From Hydnum rufescens UP504 (lineage: Eukaryota > Basidiomycota > Agaricomycetes > Cantharellales > Hydnaceae), in contig MU128950.1 of assembly GCA_014904985.1 (NCBI GenBank), forward strand, positions 34,791 to 77,040: DNA of 42,250 nucleotides, written 5' to 3'. The notes under the pieces are model-generated. The model saw only the letters and a program-made list of their open reading frames with translations. It was not told the DNA's origin and searched no databases. Shown here one piece after another: positions 33,294 through 41,403 of this stretch (positions within the stretch are counted from its first letter, which is position 1; the number at the start of each line of letters is the position of its first letter). The position numbers and the translations under genes are program-made.

Positions 33294-33910
33294 GATTCAT
33301 AGTGATACGTATGCCAGAAGTGACATCCCCCGTTTTTGCACCTCCAAAACCATCGCCCCATGTTTTGGCGAGTCCACAAACGAAGCAAAAGAGCTAATGA
33401 CGGAAAGAAAGATTAATGCTTGGGATGATACAACCTTTAGTACTTATGAGAGTTACCACAGTAACAGACAAACCTCCCCTCCACAAAATAGGGCCAGTCA
33501 TTTGGCATTTTTGTTGCGAAGGTAAGTATCTATGTGGTATCCAGCTCCATGGGTCAGGGATGCTTTGAACGCCAGCAAAAGCAGGATCCCTACAGAACAC
33601 GTGTGTTGTGATGACAGGACACCAAACGCCAGTGAGACTGGCATTCAGTACTGAGCAGCAAACGGTGTATAGAGATGTGGTTACAGTCTTAAGGAGGTCC
33701 AGAGGTTGGTGCTGTGCCAACCCTCCGGTTCCCGTTTTTTGTTTGTTGCATCTCTTGAATCATATGGTTGCAGACAAAAGGAACAGATATTCCCGATTAA
33801 CTCACCGCAGAGGTACAGCGTACCTACGCTAATTGCTGGACTCCATAAGCTTGATGCTGCTCAAGTGTGGGAAGAATTTGGCAGTTAGCACAACAATGGC
33901 ATTACCATTC
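33294..33910. other. Unassigned stretch
   Basis: Several short open frames on both strands, none with a recognisable product. It could include eroded 5' exons of the gene whose intron-like segment follows at 33915, but nothing proves it. Confidence 0.4.
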
Positions 33911-33914
33911 ACTG

Positions 33915-33993
33915 GTAAGTATTATCTTCTAGATACATCCATGCAAAAAGACTCTTTTTGCATTAGTTTATGCTTTAACTGACATTATCATAG
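33915..33993 (+). other. Solitary intron-like segment with an array-type hairpin
   Basis: A GTAAGT donor, the hairpin TGCAAAAAG-ACT-CTTTTTGCA (33942-33962), an AACTGACAT branch-like site and a CATAG acceptor span 79 bp. The part before the hairpin (TCTTCTAGATACATCC) resembles the same part of the first right-arm intron of element C (TTTTCTAGTAGATACAATGG), and the stem matches the outer stem there. The inner GAGCAGC stem is missing. It sits outside any array, upstream of the malate dehydrogenase pseudogene. Confidence 0.5.
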
Positions 33994-34081
33994 GTCATTG
34001 CCTGAACTGGAATCCGGAAATGAACGCCCCAAACAACAATCTGCAGAATGAGAATACACCAAACAATGACTGGCTGAGTAT

Positions 34082-34815
34082 GACACACTCCCTTAGTCTG
34101 TATGATATTAGCAGGGCTCCCGGCATCGCTGCCAATATGAGCCATGTTGCTACTGCTGGAGAAGTCAATGGGTATATATTGGAGAAGCTTGGCAATGCAC
34201 TCCAGGGAACCAAGATCGTCATCATTGCTGCTGGCGTCCCACAGAAGCCAAACATTGCGTGGGTCGATTTATTCAACACCAATGTGCCTATCATCCGGGA
34301 CCTCACTCAGGCCATCGGTGAGGACACCCCTGAGGCACATATTCTCATCACCTCTGGTTCGTCCTCTCTCTTGCACTATACTTGATCCCTCTGTCAATTT
34401 TTATATACATAGATCCTGTGAACTCCACCATCTCGATCGTCACTGAAGTCCTGAAGAAGGCAAGCAAGTTCAACCCCGCAAAGGTGTGGTATCACCACTC
34501 TTGGTGTCGTTCACCTTCTTGTCTACTCTGGTGGCAACAAGGGAGTGATCACACCGTCCTTCATCAAGTCTCCTCTTTACGAGAGTGAGGGTGTCACATG
34601 CTTCCCTAGCAATGAGTGTAAGTGGTCCACTAGCCCCTATTTGCAACCTACATTTTTGATTTTTATTATTATTTCTTCCCTACTTGCAGCTGGAAGGACT
34701 CACCAAGATTCACCTGTTGGGCTAGCTTTCCACCGAGGAGGAGAAATGTATCCAGGCTGCTCTCCCCGAATTGAAGAAAAACATCGAGAAGGGTGTCAAC
34801 TTCCTCAGCACTTAG
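34082..34815 (+). pseudogene. MDH1: Malate dehydrogenase (mitochondrial type), truncated pseudogene
   Basis: The functional enzyme interconverts malate and oxaloacetate with NAD in the TCA cycle. Seen here: SLSLYDISRAPGIAANMSHV, KIVIIAAGVPQKPN, DLFNTNVPIIRDL and EAHILITS. A 56-nt intron (34357-34412) restores the DPVNST motif. Then KASKFNPAKV, an early jump to NKGVITPSFIKSPLY, a 72-nt intron (34618-34689), and EEEKCIQAALPELKKNIEKG with stop at 34813-34815. Defects: the N-terminal GxGxxG nucleotide-binding strand is missing. About 100 or more residues between ITTLGVV and NKGV, including the catalytic His region, are deleted. A frameshift lies near 34483, and a TAG lies in the last exon near 34716. 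The common MTRxDLF segment reads IAWVDLF, so a substrate-binding Arg is lost too. Introns show it derives from genomic DNA, not from a retrocopy. Confidence 0.9.
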
Positions 34816-35026
34816 AACTAGATTTGACTTTTACCAGCCAGTTTGCAAGCTATATAATCAGATCATTGCTAGAGCCAGTCGTGTGAAAGCCACATGATTG
34901 CCTGCACCAATGGTGGCCCCCAACAACCCGCACAATGTGACAATGGAGTAAGATGTTCCAATAATGTGCCAAAAACCTGCATGGTGGTGCATGCACGGGT
35001 GAGCCCCTTAGGCAAGCAGGAGTGTG

Positions 35027-35280
35027 CACCTTGGTCAGTCATCTAAGCCTACCTAGTTAGGTACCACTTCCAGGGCAGATAATGGTACCTAAGGAGGTCC
35101 CATCACTATTTCGGCCAAAATGGCCATTTTTATGATATCACCTCCTGGCCCAGAATTGGCCAAAATGGCCAAAAATTGGCAGAAACTTGGCTGAAACTGG
35201 GACTTAGACAGAATCTCAGACTTGCAGGACAGCGGGCCATGCAGGCTTATCAGGGATAATCACCAGTATTTATTATTATA
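35027..35280 (+). repeat. Left TIR and subterminal region of element C
   Basis: Inverted match to 246-490 along its whole length: CACCTTGGTCAG, TAAGCCTACCTAGTTAGG, the GGTACC palindrome, TGGCCATTTTTATGAT, TTGGCCAAAA words, AATCTCAGACTTGCAG and AGGCTTATC. Its outer part matches the right end at 40327-40397. Positions 35281-35440 beyond it are AT-rich with no gene. Confidence 0.85.
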
Positions 35281-35440
35281 TTCCCCCCTCTGGTGTTTCA
35301 TTTATAGTTATTTATTTATTATCATTATCACTCACCCCAGGTGGGGGCTGTTTTCATTTGGCAGTCTCGTGTTTTGTTTTTGTTTTTATCAACTTATGTA
35401 TTTATTTATTTAAAAATTCAATTAAAAAAACATACCACAC

Positions 35441-37670
35441 ACCCGCTAGGGCAGGTGTGTGGTACTGTCCATTGCTTCCTCAAGACTTTGGACAGGGGTC
35501 GTCTGGTGTTCAGATGCAGGTTCAGGGGGCATGTTGCTGGGGTGTTGGGCAGCAAAATATTAAGTTAGAAATTCAAAGCAGTGCAAAAAGAGCAGCTATC
35601 GCTGCTCTTTTTGTGCCACTTGCAAATAAAAATCAAAATCAAAAAACAGACCTTTTGTACCACACCCCCACTGAGGGGGGTATGTGGTACTGGGCATTGC
35701 TGCCTTGGGGCTTGGATGGGGGCTCGCCTGGCTCATTGGTGGCCATTTGGGTGGGTTTGGCTTGGCAGTTCACTGTTGTGCGGGTCGTTTGGGGGTCGCA
35801 GCTGTCTGTTGTCATTGTTTTGGGAGCTTCAAATTCAATCCTAGAATTGAATGATAATGAACATTAGTAAAAAAAATTTGAAGTGATGCCAAAGGGGCAG
35901 CTTGCACTGCTCCTTTGGCGTAACTGTAGATGTAGAAAGTTTAAAAAAATACCTTGTAGTACCACACACCCGCACTGGCAGGTGTGTGGTACTCATTGTT
36001 GCCTGGGGTCACATACCTTCGACTGCCAGTTTTCCGTACAGTTCTCAGGTGGGTTGGGGGGTTTCAGGTACATACTTGTTTGGGGGGAAGGAAGATCTAG
36101 AATACAAGAATTTAGATCAGTAAAGGTTAACACAATGCAAAAAGAGCTGCCTTTGCAGCTCTTTTTGCGCTGTTGGGGGTGTGTTACATTACATACCTTG
36201 TATAGAACCACACACCCACAGTAGCAGGTGTGTGGTTCGCCTCTGTGTTTGGTGCGTCATCATTCACGGGATGCCGTCATTCTGGCAGGGCTTCGTGGGT
36301 CTTCATTTGTGGCAATACCTAGAATGAAAAATTATTAGTTAAAAATTAAAAGCGACACAAAAAGAGCAGCTTTCGCTGCTCTTTTTGCACCATTGGATAT
36401 GGGAAAATCACCTGCCTTAAATAGTACCAGACACCCGCCGTGGCGGGTGCCTGGTTTGCATTGGCTTTTCATTCAGCGGGGTTTGGTGGTGCATTCGTCG
36501 GGTTTTCTTTTGGCATGGCTTCAGTTGGACTCGTGTGGGACGTTGGATCAAATTATGACCTAGGTATTAAAATATGTGTTAGTTAAAAATTCGAAGCAGT
36601 GCAAAAAGAGCAGCTTTCGCTGCTCTTTTTGTGCCACAGTATCTATTGAGGGGGGGGAACTCCCCTGAACTAGTACCACACCCCTGCCGAAGCAGGTGTG
36701 TGGTACTCCCTTTGCACCCTGGTTGTGTACTTGGTTCTGTATGGGGGGCTGGTTGTCACTTGGGTGGGTGTTTTGTTTCACAGGTCTCAGTTCAGATCCT
36801 AGAGTGAGAATGTTGATTAGTAAAAAAATTCAAAGTGATGCAAAGGGAGCAGCTTGCGCTGCTCCTTTTGCATCGTTGTACATATCGAAATCAAATAAAA
36901 AAATAACAACCTTGTAGGACCACACCCACTTCAGTGGGTGTGGTCCTTGGTTTGTACCACAGTCATGCAGTTCGTACTCAGTACAGGGCTTGGTCATCAT
37001 GTTGGGGTTTGAACTCTCACAGGTTTCGTTTGGCGGGTCCATTGCTGTTCTCGTGTGTTTGCTTGGTGGGGTCGTGGGTTCAGACAACCTAAAATAATGT
37101 ATAATACGTTAGTAAAAGGAAAAAAGAAAAGCCATGCAAAAGGAGCAGCGTATGCTGCTCCTTTTGCGTGGTTATATGCTCACCTTAAAATTACCACACA
37201 CCTGCCGAAGCGGGTGTGTGGTTCATCTCTTCGTGTGGCACATCGTCATTGGGGGTCCCCTCTGCAGGCATGTTATCATTGTGGGGGGCTTGCTTCATGG
37301 GTCTACAGTCTTCATTTGTGACAATACTGTACCTAGAATAAACTATAATTAGTTACAAAATTAAAAGTGATGCAAAAAGAGCAGCTTTCGCTGCTCTTTT
37401 TGCGCGGCTGCATCTATTAGGGGGGGGAGACTCACCTTAAATAGTACCACACCTGCTGCAGTGGGTGTGGTTCCTGGCTCACTCATTGGGTGGCCTGTCG
37501 TTTGTTGTTTTGGTTTTGATCTGGAGGAATACAGGCTACGTTAGTATAAAAATTCATGGCAGTGCAAAAAGAGTAGCTTGCACTACTCTTTTGCGCTATT
37601 GTATTTACTGAGACAAAACTTACCTTATGACCACACACCCGCATCAGCGGGTGTGTGGTCGTGTGGTCGT
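35441..37670 (-). ncRNA. Element C left arm: nine tandem hairpin introns
   Basis: Minus-strand intron-like segments: about 35545-35649 (eroded), 35841-35952, 36097-36196, 36319-36411, 36560-36669 (eroded donor), 36799-36910, 37089-37183, 37333-37435 and 37521-37623. Good donors are GTATGT, GTGAGC, GTGAGT and GTAAGT; acceptors are mostly TTCTAG, with CTCCAG in the last. Hairpin cores lie at 35579-35618, 35886-35922, 36133-36171, 36355-36390, 36597-36634, 36837-36876, 37133-37170, 37370-37408 and 37562-37597. Six of nine loops are GNRA (GAAA or GCAA) on the minus strand. Exon-end hairpins occur at each donor (for example 36914-36945). No conserved frame is seen, so a leftward spliced non-coding transcript is inferred. 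Confidence 0.65.
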
Positions 37671-37673
37671 GGT

Positions 37674-37800
37674 TGTGCACTGTTGCTGCAGCTGTTGCAG
37701 CAGCTGCAGCAGCTGCAGCTGCTGTTGCTGCTGTTGTTGCTGTTGTTGCTGTTGTTGCTGTTGTTGCTGTTGTTGCTGTTGTTGCTGTTGCTATTGTGGC
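37674..37800. repeat. GCTGTT / CAGCAG trinucleotide tract
   Basis: About 125 bp of GTTGCTGTT and GCAGCTGCA words, a trinucleotide repeat. It lies just left of the element C palindrome, in what would be the first exon of the left arm. Open frames through it encode Ala, Cys, Leu, Asn/Ser or Thr runs depending on frame and are not evidence of a protein. Confidence 0.9.
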
Positions 37801-37845
37801 GTGGTCGTACGGTTGCTTGCTGGGTGTGGCTGCATAGAGTTCGAA

Positions 37846-38495
37846 ATTCAATGCTGGCAATTGCCAATACTCAAGAAGCACCCAAGCACTGGCACTGCAA
37901 GCACAGTACACAATAATACCAAGCATGTATATTATAGATAAATACTATATAATAAAAATATGTCCAGGAAAACCCGAAGAAGAGGATGGTAATGAGTCAG
38001 AGCTCAATAAGGCATGAGATGGCTAATTACAGAGTGGATTGGGCCACTTCTACACATCAGAATTGGCCCAAATTTGAATATAGTAGTGTTATATATACAC
38101 TCTACATGGGCGATTAATTATCTCGGATGACTTTTGCATTTTTCAATTTTTCATGCCTTCAATTCCCTAAATAGGGAATTGAAGGCATGAAAAATTGAAA
38201 AATGTGAAAGTTGTCTGAGATAATTAATCACCCATGTAGAGTGTATATATAACACTACTATATTCAAATTTGGGCCAATTCTGATGCGTAGAAGTGGCCC
38301 AATCCACTCTGTAATTAGCCATCTCATGCCTTATTGAGCTCTGACTCATTACCATCCTCTTCTTCGGGTTTTCCTGGACATATTTTTATTATATAGTATT
38401 TATCTATAATATACATGCTTGGTATTATTGTGTACTGTGCTTGCAGTGCCAGTGCTTGGGTGCTTCTTGAGTATCGGCAATTGCCGGCATTGAAT
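37846..38495. repeat. Central palindrome of element C (324-bp arms, 2-nt loop)
   Basis: Positions 37846-38169 and 38172-38495 are inverted copies with only scattered mismatches. The centre reads AATTCCCTA-AA-TAGGGAATT. Both arms contain a strong TATA-like GTGTATATATAACAC box, CAATCCACTCTGTAATTAG, and a pyrimidine tract (CCATCCTCTTCTTCGGG) placed to serve outward transcription. It is homologous to the B palindrome over GGCCCAAATTTGAATAT and flanking blocks. Its outer end (CAATGCCGGCAATTGCCG) is itself a small hairpin shared, with changes, by all three elements. Confidence 0.95.
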
Positions 38496-38499
38496 CTGC

Positions 38500-40200
38500 A
38501 TCTTGCTTCCTATCTCTGCAACCACAACAAGCAACCGCCCGAAAAGGCAACTGCACGACCATGCACCTGCTGCTGCAGGTGTGTGGTCACAAGGTGAGTG
38601 TTTTTTCTAGTAGATACAATGGTGCAAAAAGAGCAGCGAAAGCTGCTCTTTTTGCACTGCTTTGGAACATCTTACTAACATCTCTTTATTTATTTTAGAT
38701 TGAGGCCTTGTCCAATGCATGATGAGAGCCCAAACAGCCATGCAACGTATGGGAATGCGATGCAGCAATGCAACATCCGGCACTGCGACACAGAAACGCA
38801 ATGCATGACAGCGTGACACAGCAATGCACCAAACGAAGACACAATACATGGTAATGCGACACATGGCAACGCAACCTATGGCAATGCACCAAACAAGCAT
38901 GCAACCACACCAAATGAGGCCCCCAGGAACCACACACCCACCATGGCGGGTGTGGTACTATATAATGTGAGTCCCCCCCCCCAGTAGCTACAGGCACGCA
39001 AAAAGAGCAGTGAAAGCTGCTCTTTTTGCATGGTCTTTGGCTCTTAACTAATGTATAATCTTATATTCTAGGTCACCACTTCCCACGCGAATGAATACCC
39101 ATGCAAGAACCCCCATAACCCTGCCTGTCGACACCCAAATGAGGGGACCCAGACAAACCACTGCACATGGGAGCTGGAGTACAGCTCCAGTACCCCCACA
39201 CCTGCTGCAGCGGGTGTGGGGTACTACAAAGTAATATTTCTTTTCATTTTTTTTATTCTTGTGGCACAAAAAGAGCAGCGTAAGCTGCTCTTTTTGCACT
39301 GCTTTGGAAATTTTTTTTTACTGACATGCATTATTCTAGATTAGGGCCCATCCAACGCAGGATGATAACCCACGAAATGACAAAAGCCCCAACAGCGACA
39401 TGCCACACAGCAATGCGATACACGGCAACATGATACACCAACGTGACACAGCAATGGGCCAACAATGTGACCGCACCAAAGCCCAAGGCAGCGCACCAAA
39501 CGAGGGCATGGAATCACACACCTGCCCCAGCAGGTGTGTGGTTCTATATCAGGTAAGTCCCTGCCCCCCTCAGTAGCTACAGCCACACAAAAAGAGCAGC
39601 GAAAGCTGCTCTTTTTGTGTGGCCCTTATTTCCTAACTAATTTAAAAATAATATTTTGTAGGTTTCAACTGCCCTCACGAATGAATACTGACAAAGAACC
39701 CCCTGTAACCCTGCCTATCAACCCCTGAATGACGGGGACCCATATGAACCGCCGTGTGTACGAGCTGGCGTATGTACGCACTGGCATATGGATGAGCCAG
39801 CATGCATGGTCCCAGTACCCTACACCTGCGGGTGTGGGGTACAAGGTATGTGTTATGTTTTTTTTTTTATTTCTTAGTCTTGTGGCACAAAAAGAGCAGC
39901 ATAAGCTGCTCTTTTTGCATTGCATTAATGTTGTACTAACATTGAATCCCTTATTTCTATAGACCCTTGACCAGAACCCACACAAACCCCCCTGAACCCA
40001 CCAAATGACACCTTGGGAATGAAAACCATGAACAAGCCCCCATGAATGAAAACCTGCTCCCTCGAGGGAGCGCCCAAATGGAACCGGCCCCGACTGGGGC
40101 ATATGAACCCCACCCGCTGCAGCGGGTGTGGTGGGTATATGCAGGTGCATGACCCGCAGGAACCATGCCCCCCCCCCTGTGGTGGCAGACCCCGGGGGGG
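38500..40200 (+). ncRNA. Element C right arm: five tandem hairpin introns
   Basis: Introns: 38594-38698, 38967-39071, 39231-39339, 39553-39661 and 39846-39962 (105-117 nt). Donors GTGAGT, GTGAGT, GTAATA, GTAAGT and GTATGT. Branch-like TACTAAC, AACTAAT, TACTGAC, AACTAAT and TACTAAC. Acceptors TTTTAG, TTCTAG, TTCTAG, TTGTAG and CTATAG. Hairpins have the stem GCAAAAAGAGCAGC/GCTGCTCTTTTTGC with loops GAAA, GAAA, GTAA, GAAA and ATAA. Exons are 159-268 nt, strongly A/C-rich with internal GCAATGCGACAC-like repeats, and end in ACCACAC- or ACCCCCACACC-type hairpins. This is the best-preserved arm. I infer a rightward spliced non-coding transcript. Confidence 0.7.
38622..38657 (+). other. Reference intron hairpin of element C (GAAA-capped)
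   Basis: GTGCAAAAAGAGCAGC, loop GAAA, then GCTGCTCTTTTTGCAC: a perfect 16-bp stem closed by a GNRA tetraloop. It starts 28 nt after the donor at 38594 and ends 41 nt before the acceptor at 38698, so folding would bring donor and branch region close together. Confidence 0.9.
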
Positions 40201-40247
40201 ATAATATGTATATAATAATAGTAGTAATAATAATAATAATAAATAAT
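40190..40247. repeat. (TAA)n end of the element C right arm
   Basis: CCCCGGGGGGGATAATATGT followed by TAGTAG and TAA repeats, like the outer end of the element A right arm at 15610-15663. Confidence 0.8.
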
Positions 40248-40254
40248 CTAGCAC

Positions 40255-40397
40255 AGCCATGGATTGGCCAACAGATGGCCCAAAAACTGAATTGAAATCG
40301 CCTGATTTCGGCCGTAAGGTTTGGGGGACCTCTTAGGTACCATTTTCTGCCCTGAAAGTGGTACCTAAATTAGGTCCCCCCCATGACTGACCAGCCT
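40255..40397 (-). repeat. Right TIR and subterminal region of element C
   Basis: The inverted sequence reads AGGCTGGTCAGTCAT, GGGGGGGACCTAATTTAGG, the GGTACC palindrome (40327-40378), then GGCCGAAAT and TTGGCCAATCC words. It matches the left end from GGTCAGTCAT through the palindrome and diverges further in. Confidence 0.85.
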
Positions 40398-40405
40398 GGA
40401 GTGTG

Positions 40406-41060
40406 TACTCTAAATAAGTTGTGATAATAATAGGGTGTTTCACAATAGAACTCAAATGAACCCAAAAACAGCATTTTCGAGGCCAACTGAATTGGTTTTG
40501 TGTGCATTTTTGCCTCATTTTTGTTATTGTGAAAGACCCTAATTCAACAATAGATAATTAGATATTACATAGTATGATTGGTGTGCTCCCCAGTGTGATA
40601 ATGCCTGTGGATAAATTTGGATCCATAATGAAACTGGGATGTGCGAAGCGACCCCAGTGGGGTCGTGCTAATTGCCGAAAATGATGTGGTTGGCTCAACT
40701 GCCAAAGTTGACTTGACTTGGGTTGACTCAACTCAAGCCAACGACTTGTATATTTTATACCATGAATTAGGCTGAATCTGGATCAAGTCCTTTCAACCAA
40801 AGACTTGGCTCGACTTGGCTATTTCAAAGGGAGCCTTTTCATAGTTTGCCAGGATCCATGACACGTGACACCATGCCTGGGGTTCAGTTCATGAGCACCC
40901 CTGTGACCTGTGACTGAACCTACCACAGGTTCAGTCACAGGTCACAGGATTCTACTCAGTGGTTTTTGAACCTGTGGGGGAGGTCAAAAAATCCCCTGCA
41001 GGACCCCATGCAATTGCCTAAACTGAAATGTATTAAATCACTAGAATTTTACATGGGTAT
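40406..41060. other. Unassigned flank with a perfect short inverted repeat
   Basis: No gene recognised. 40680-40830 is rich in TTGACTTGACTTGG-like words. The inverted repeat at 40900-40948 is listed separately. Confidence 0.5.
40900..40948. repeat. Perfect 22-bp inverted repeat with 5-nt loop
   Basis: Left arm CCTGTGACCTGTGACTGAAC plus CT (40900-40921), loop ACCAC, right arm its exact complement (40927-40948). A shorter related word (GGTTCAGTTCATGAG) precedes it at 40880. It could be a small foldback element or a structured RNA. No transposon ends are obvious around it. Confidence 0.9.
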
Positions 41061-41061
41061 C

Positions 41062-41403
41062 CTAGCACTCAAAGAATACCCAGTCCTCAATAATATGTGG
41101 ACATGGGGGACAGAAATAATTTGGAATCACCGCAGTGTTGTGAGCCTTGCCCACATCCCCAGATCCAGATACCGGGGGTTCATTGATGTGCATTCCATCA
41201 TCTGCAGGTGGAGGGTTGGGGGCATGGGTTGGCGAGGTGGGAAGCTTGTCCGCAGTGTCTTTGTGAGCCTCGTCAGTGTCCCTAGTTCTGGGCATTGGCA
41301 GTTTGTCGACATCCATTCCATCCATTCCATCATCCGCCGGTAGAGGGGTGGCAGCATGACTCAGCCAGGCAATGCAGATTGGGGAGGTAGGAGAAGTGTC
41401 CAT
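41062..41403 (-). CDS. Hypothetical short ORF with an internal direct repeat
   Basis: A 113-codon frame starts MDTSPTSPICIAWLSHAATP and contains two related blocks: PLPADDGMDGMDVDKLP... and PPPADDGMHINEPPVSG..., each followed by an acidic RDTDEAHK / GDVGKAHN segment. This repetition in protein and DNA suggests a real but disordered protein or a duplicated fragment. It ends with CPPCPHIIEDWVFFEC, which carries three Cys. No family is recognised and no splice sites were assigned. Confidence 0.3.
   Translation of the reverse strand: MDTSPTSPICIAWLSHAATPLPADDGMDGMDVDKLPMPRTRDTDEAHKDTADKLPTSPTHAPNPPPADDGMHINEPPVSGSGDVGKAHNTAVIPNYFCPPCPHIIEDWVFFEC

Larger units (their letters stand above)
35027..40397. 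mobile_element. Element C: mirror-array element with GGTCAGTCAT TIRs
   Basis: It is flanked by the 8-bp direct repeat GGAGTGTG (35019-35026 and 40398-40405). Ends read CACCTTGGTCAGTCAT (left) and AGGCTGGTCAGTCAT (right, inverted), each followed by the GGTACC palindrome and TTGGCC-type words. Inside are a left arm of nine minus-sense units, a central palindrome with 324-bp arms, and a right arm of five plus-sense units. No transposase is present. Its left end is also found inverted at 1-490. Hairpin stems use GCAAAAAGAGC/GCTCTTTTTGC rather than the CACCAAAAGAGC form of A and B, so C is a separate subfamily. Confidence 0.88.

Noticed and set aside
37625..37915. Poly-Leu, poly-Ala, poly-Cys or Asn/Ser-repeat proteins at the trinucleotide tract
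   Set aside because: All frames on both strands are open because of the GTT/GCT repeat. There is no supporting domain or splice structure.
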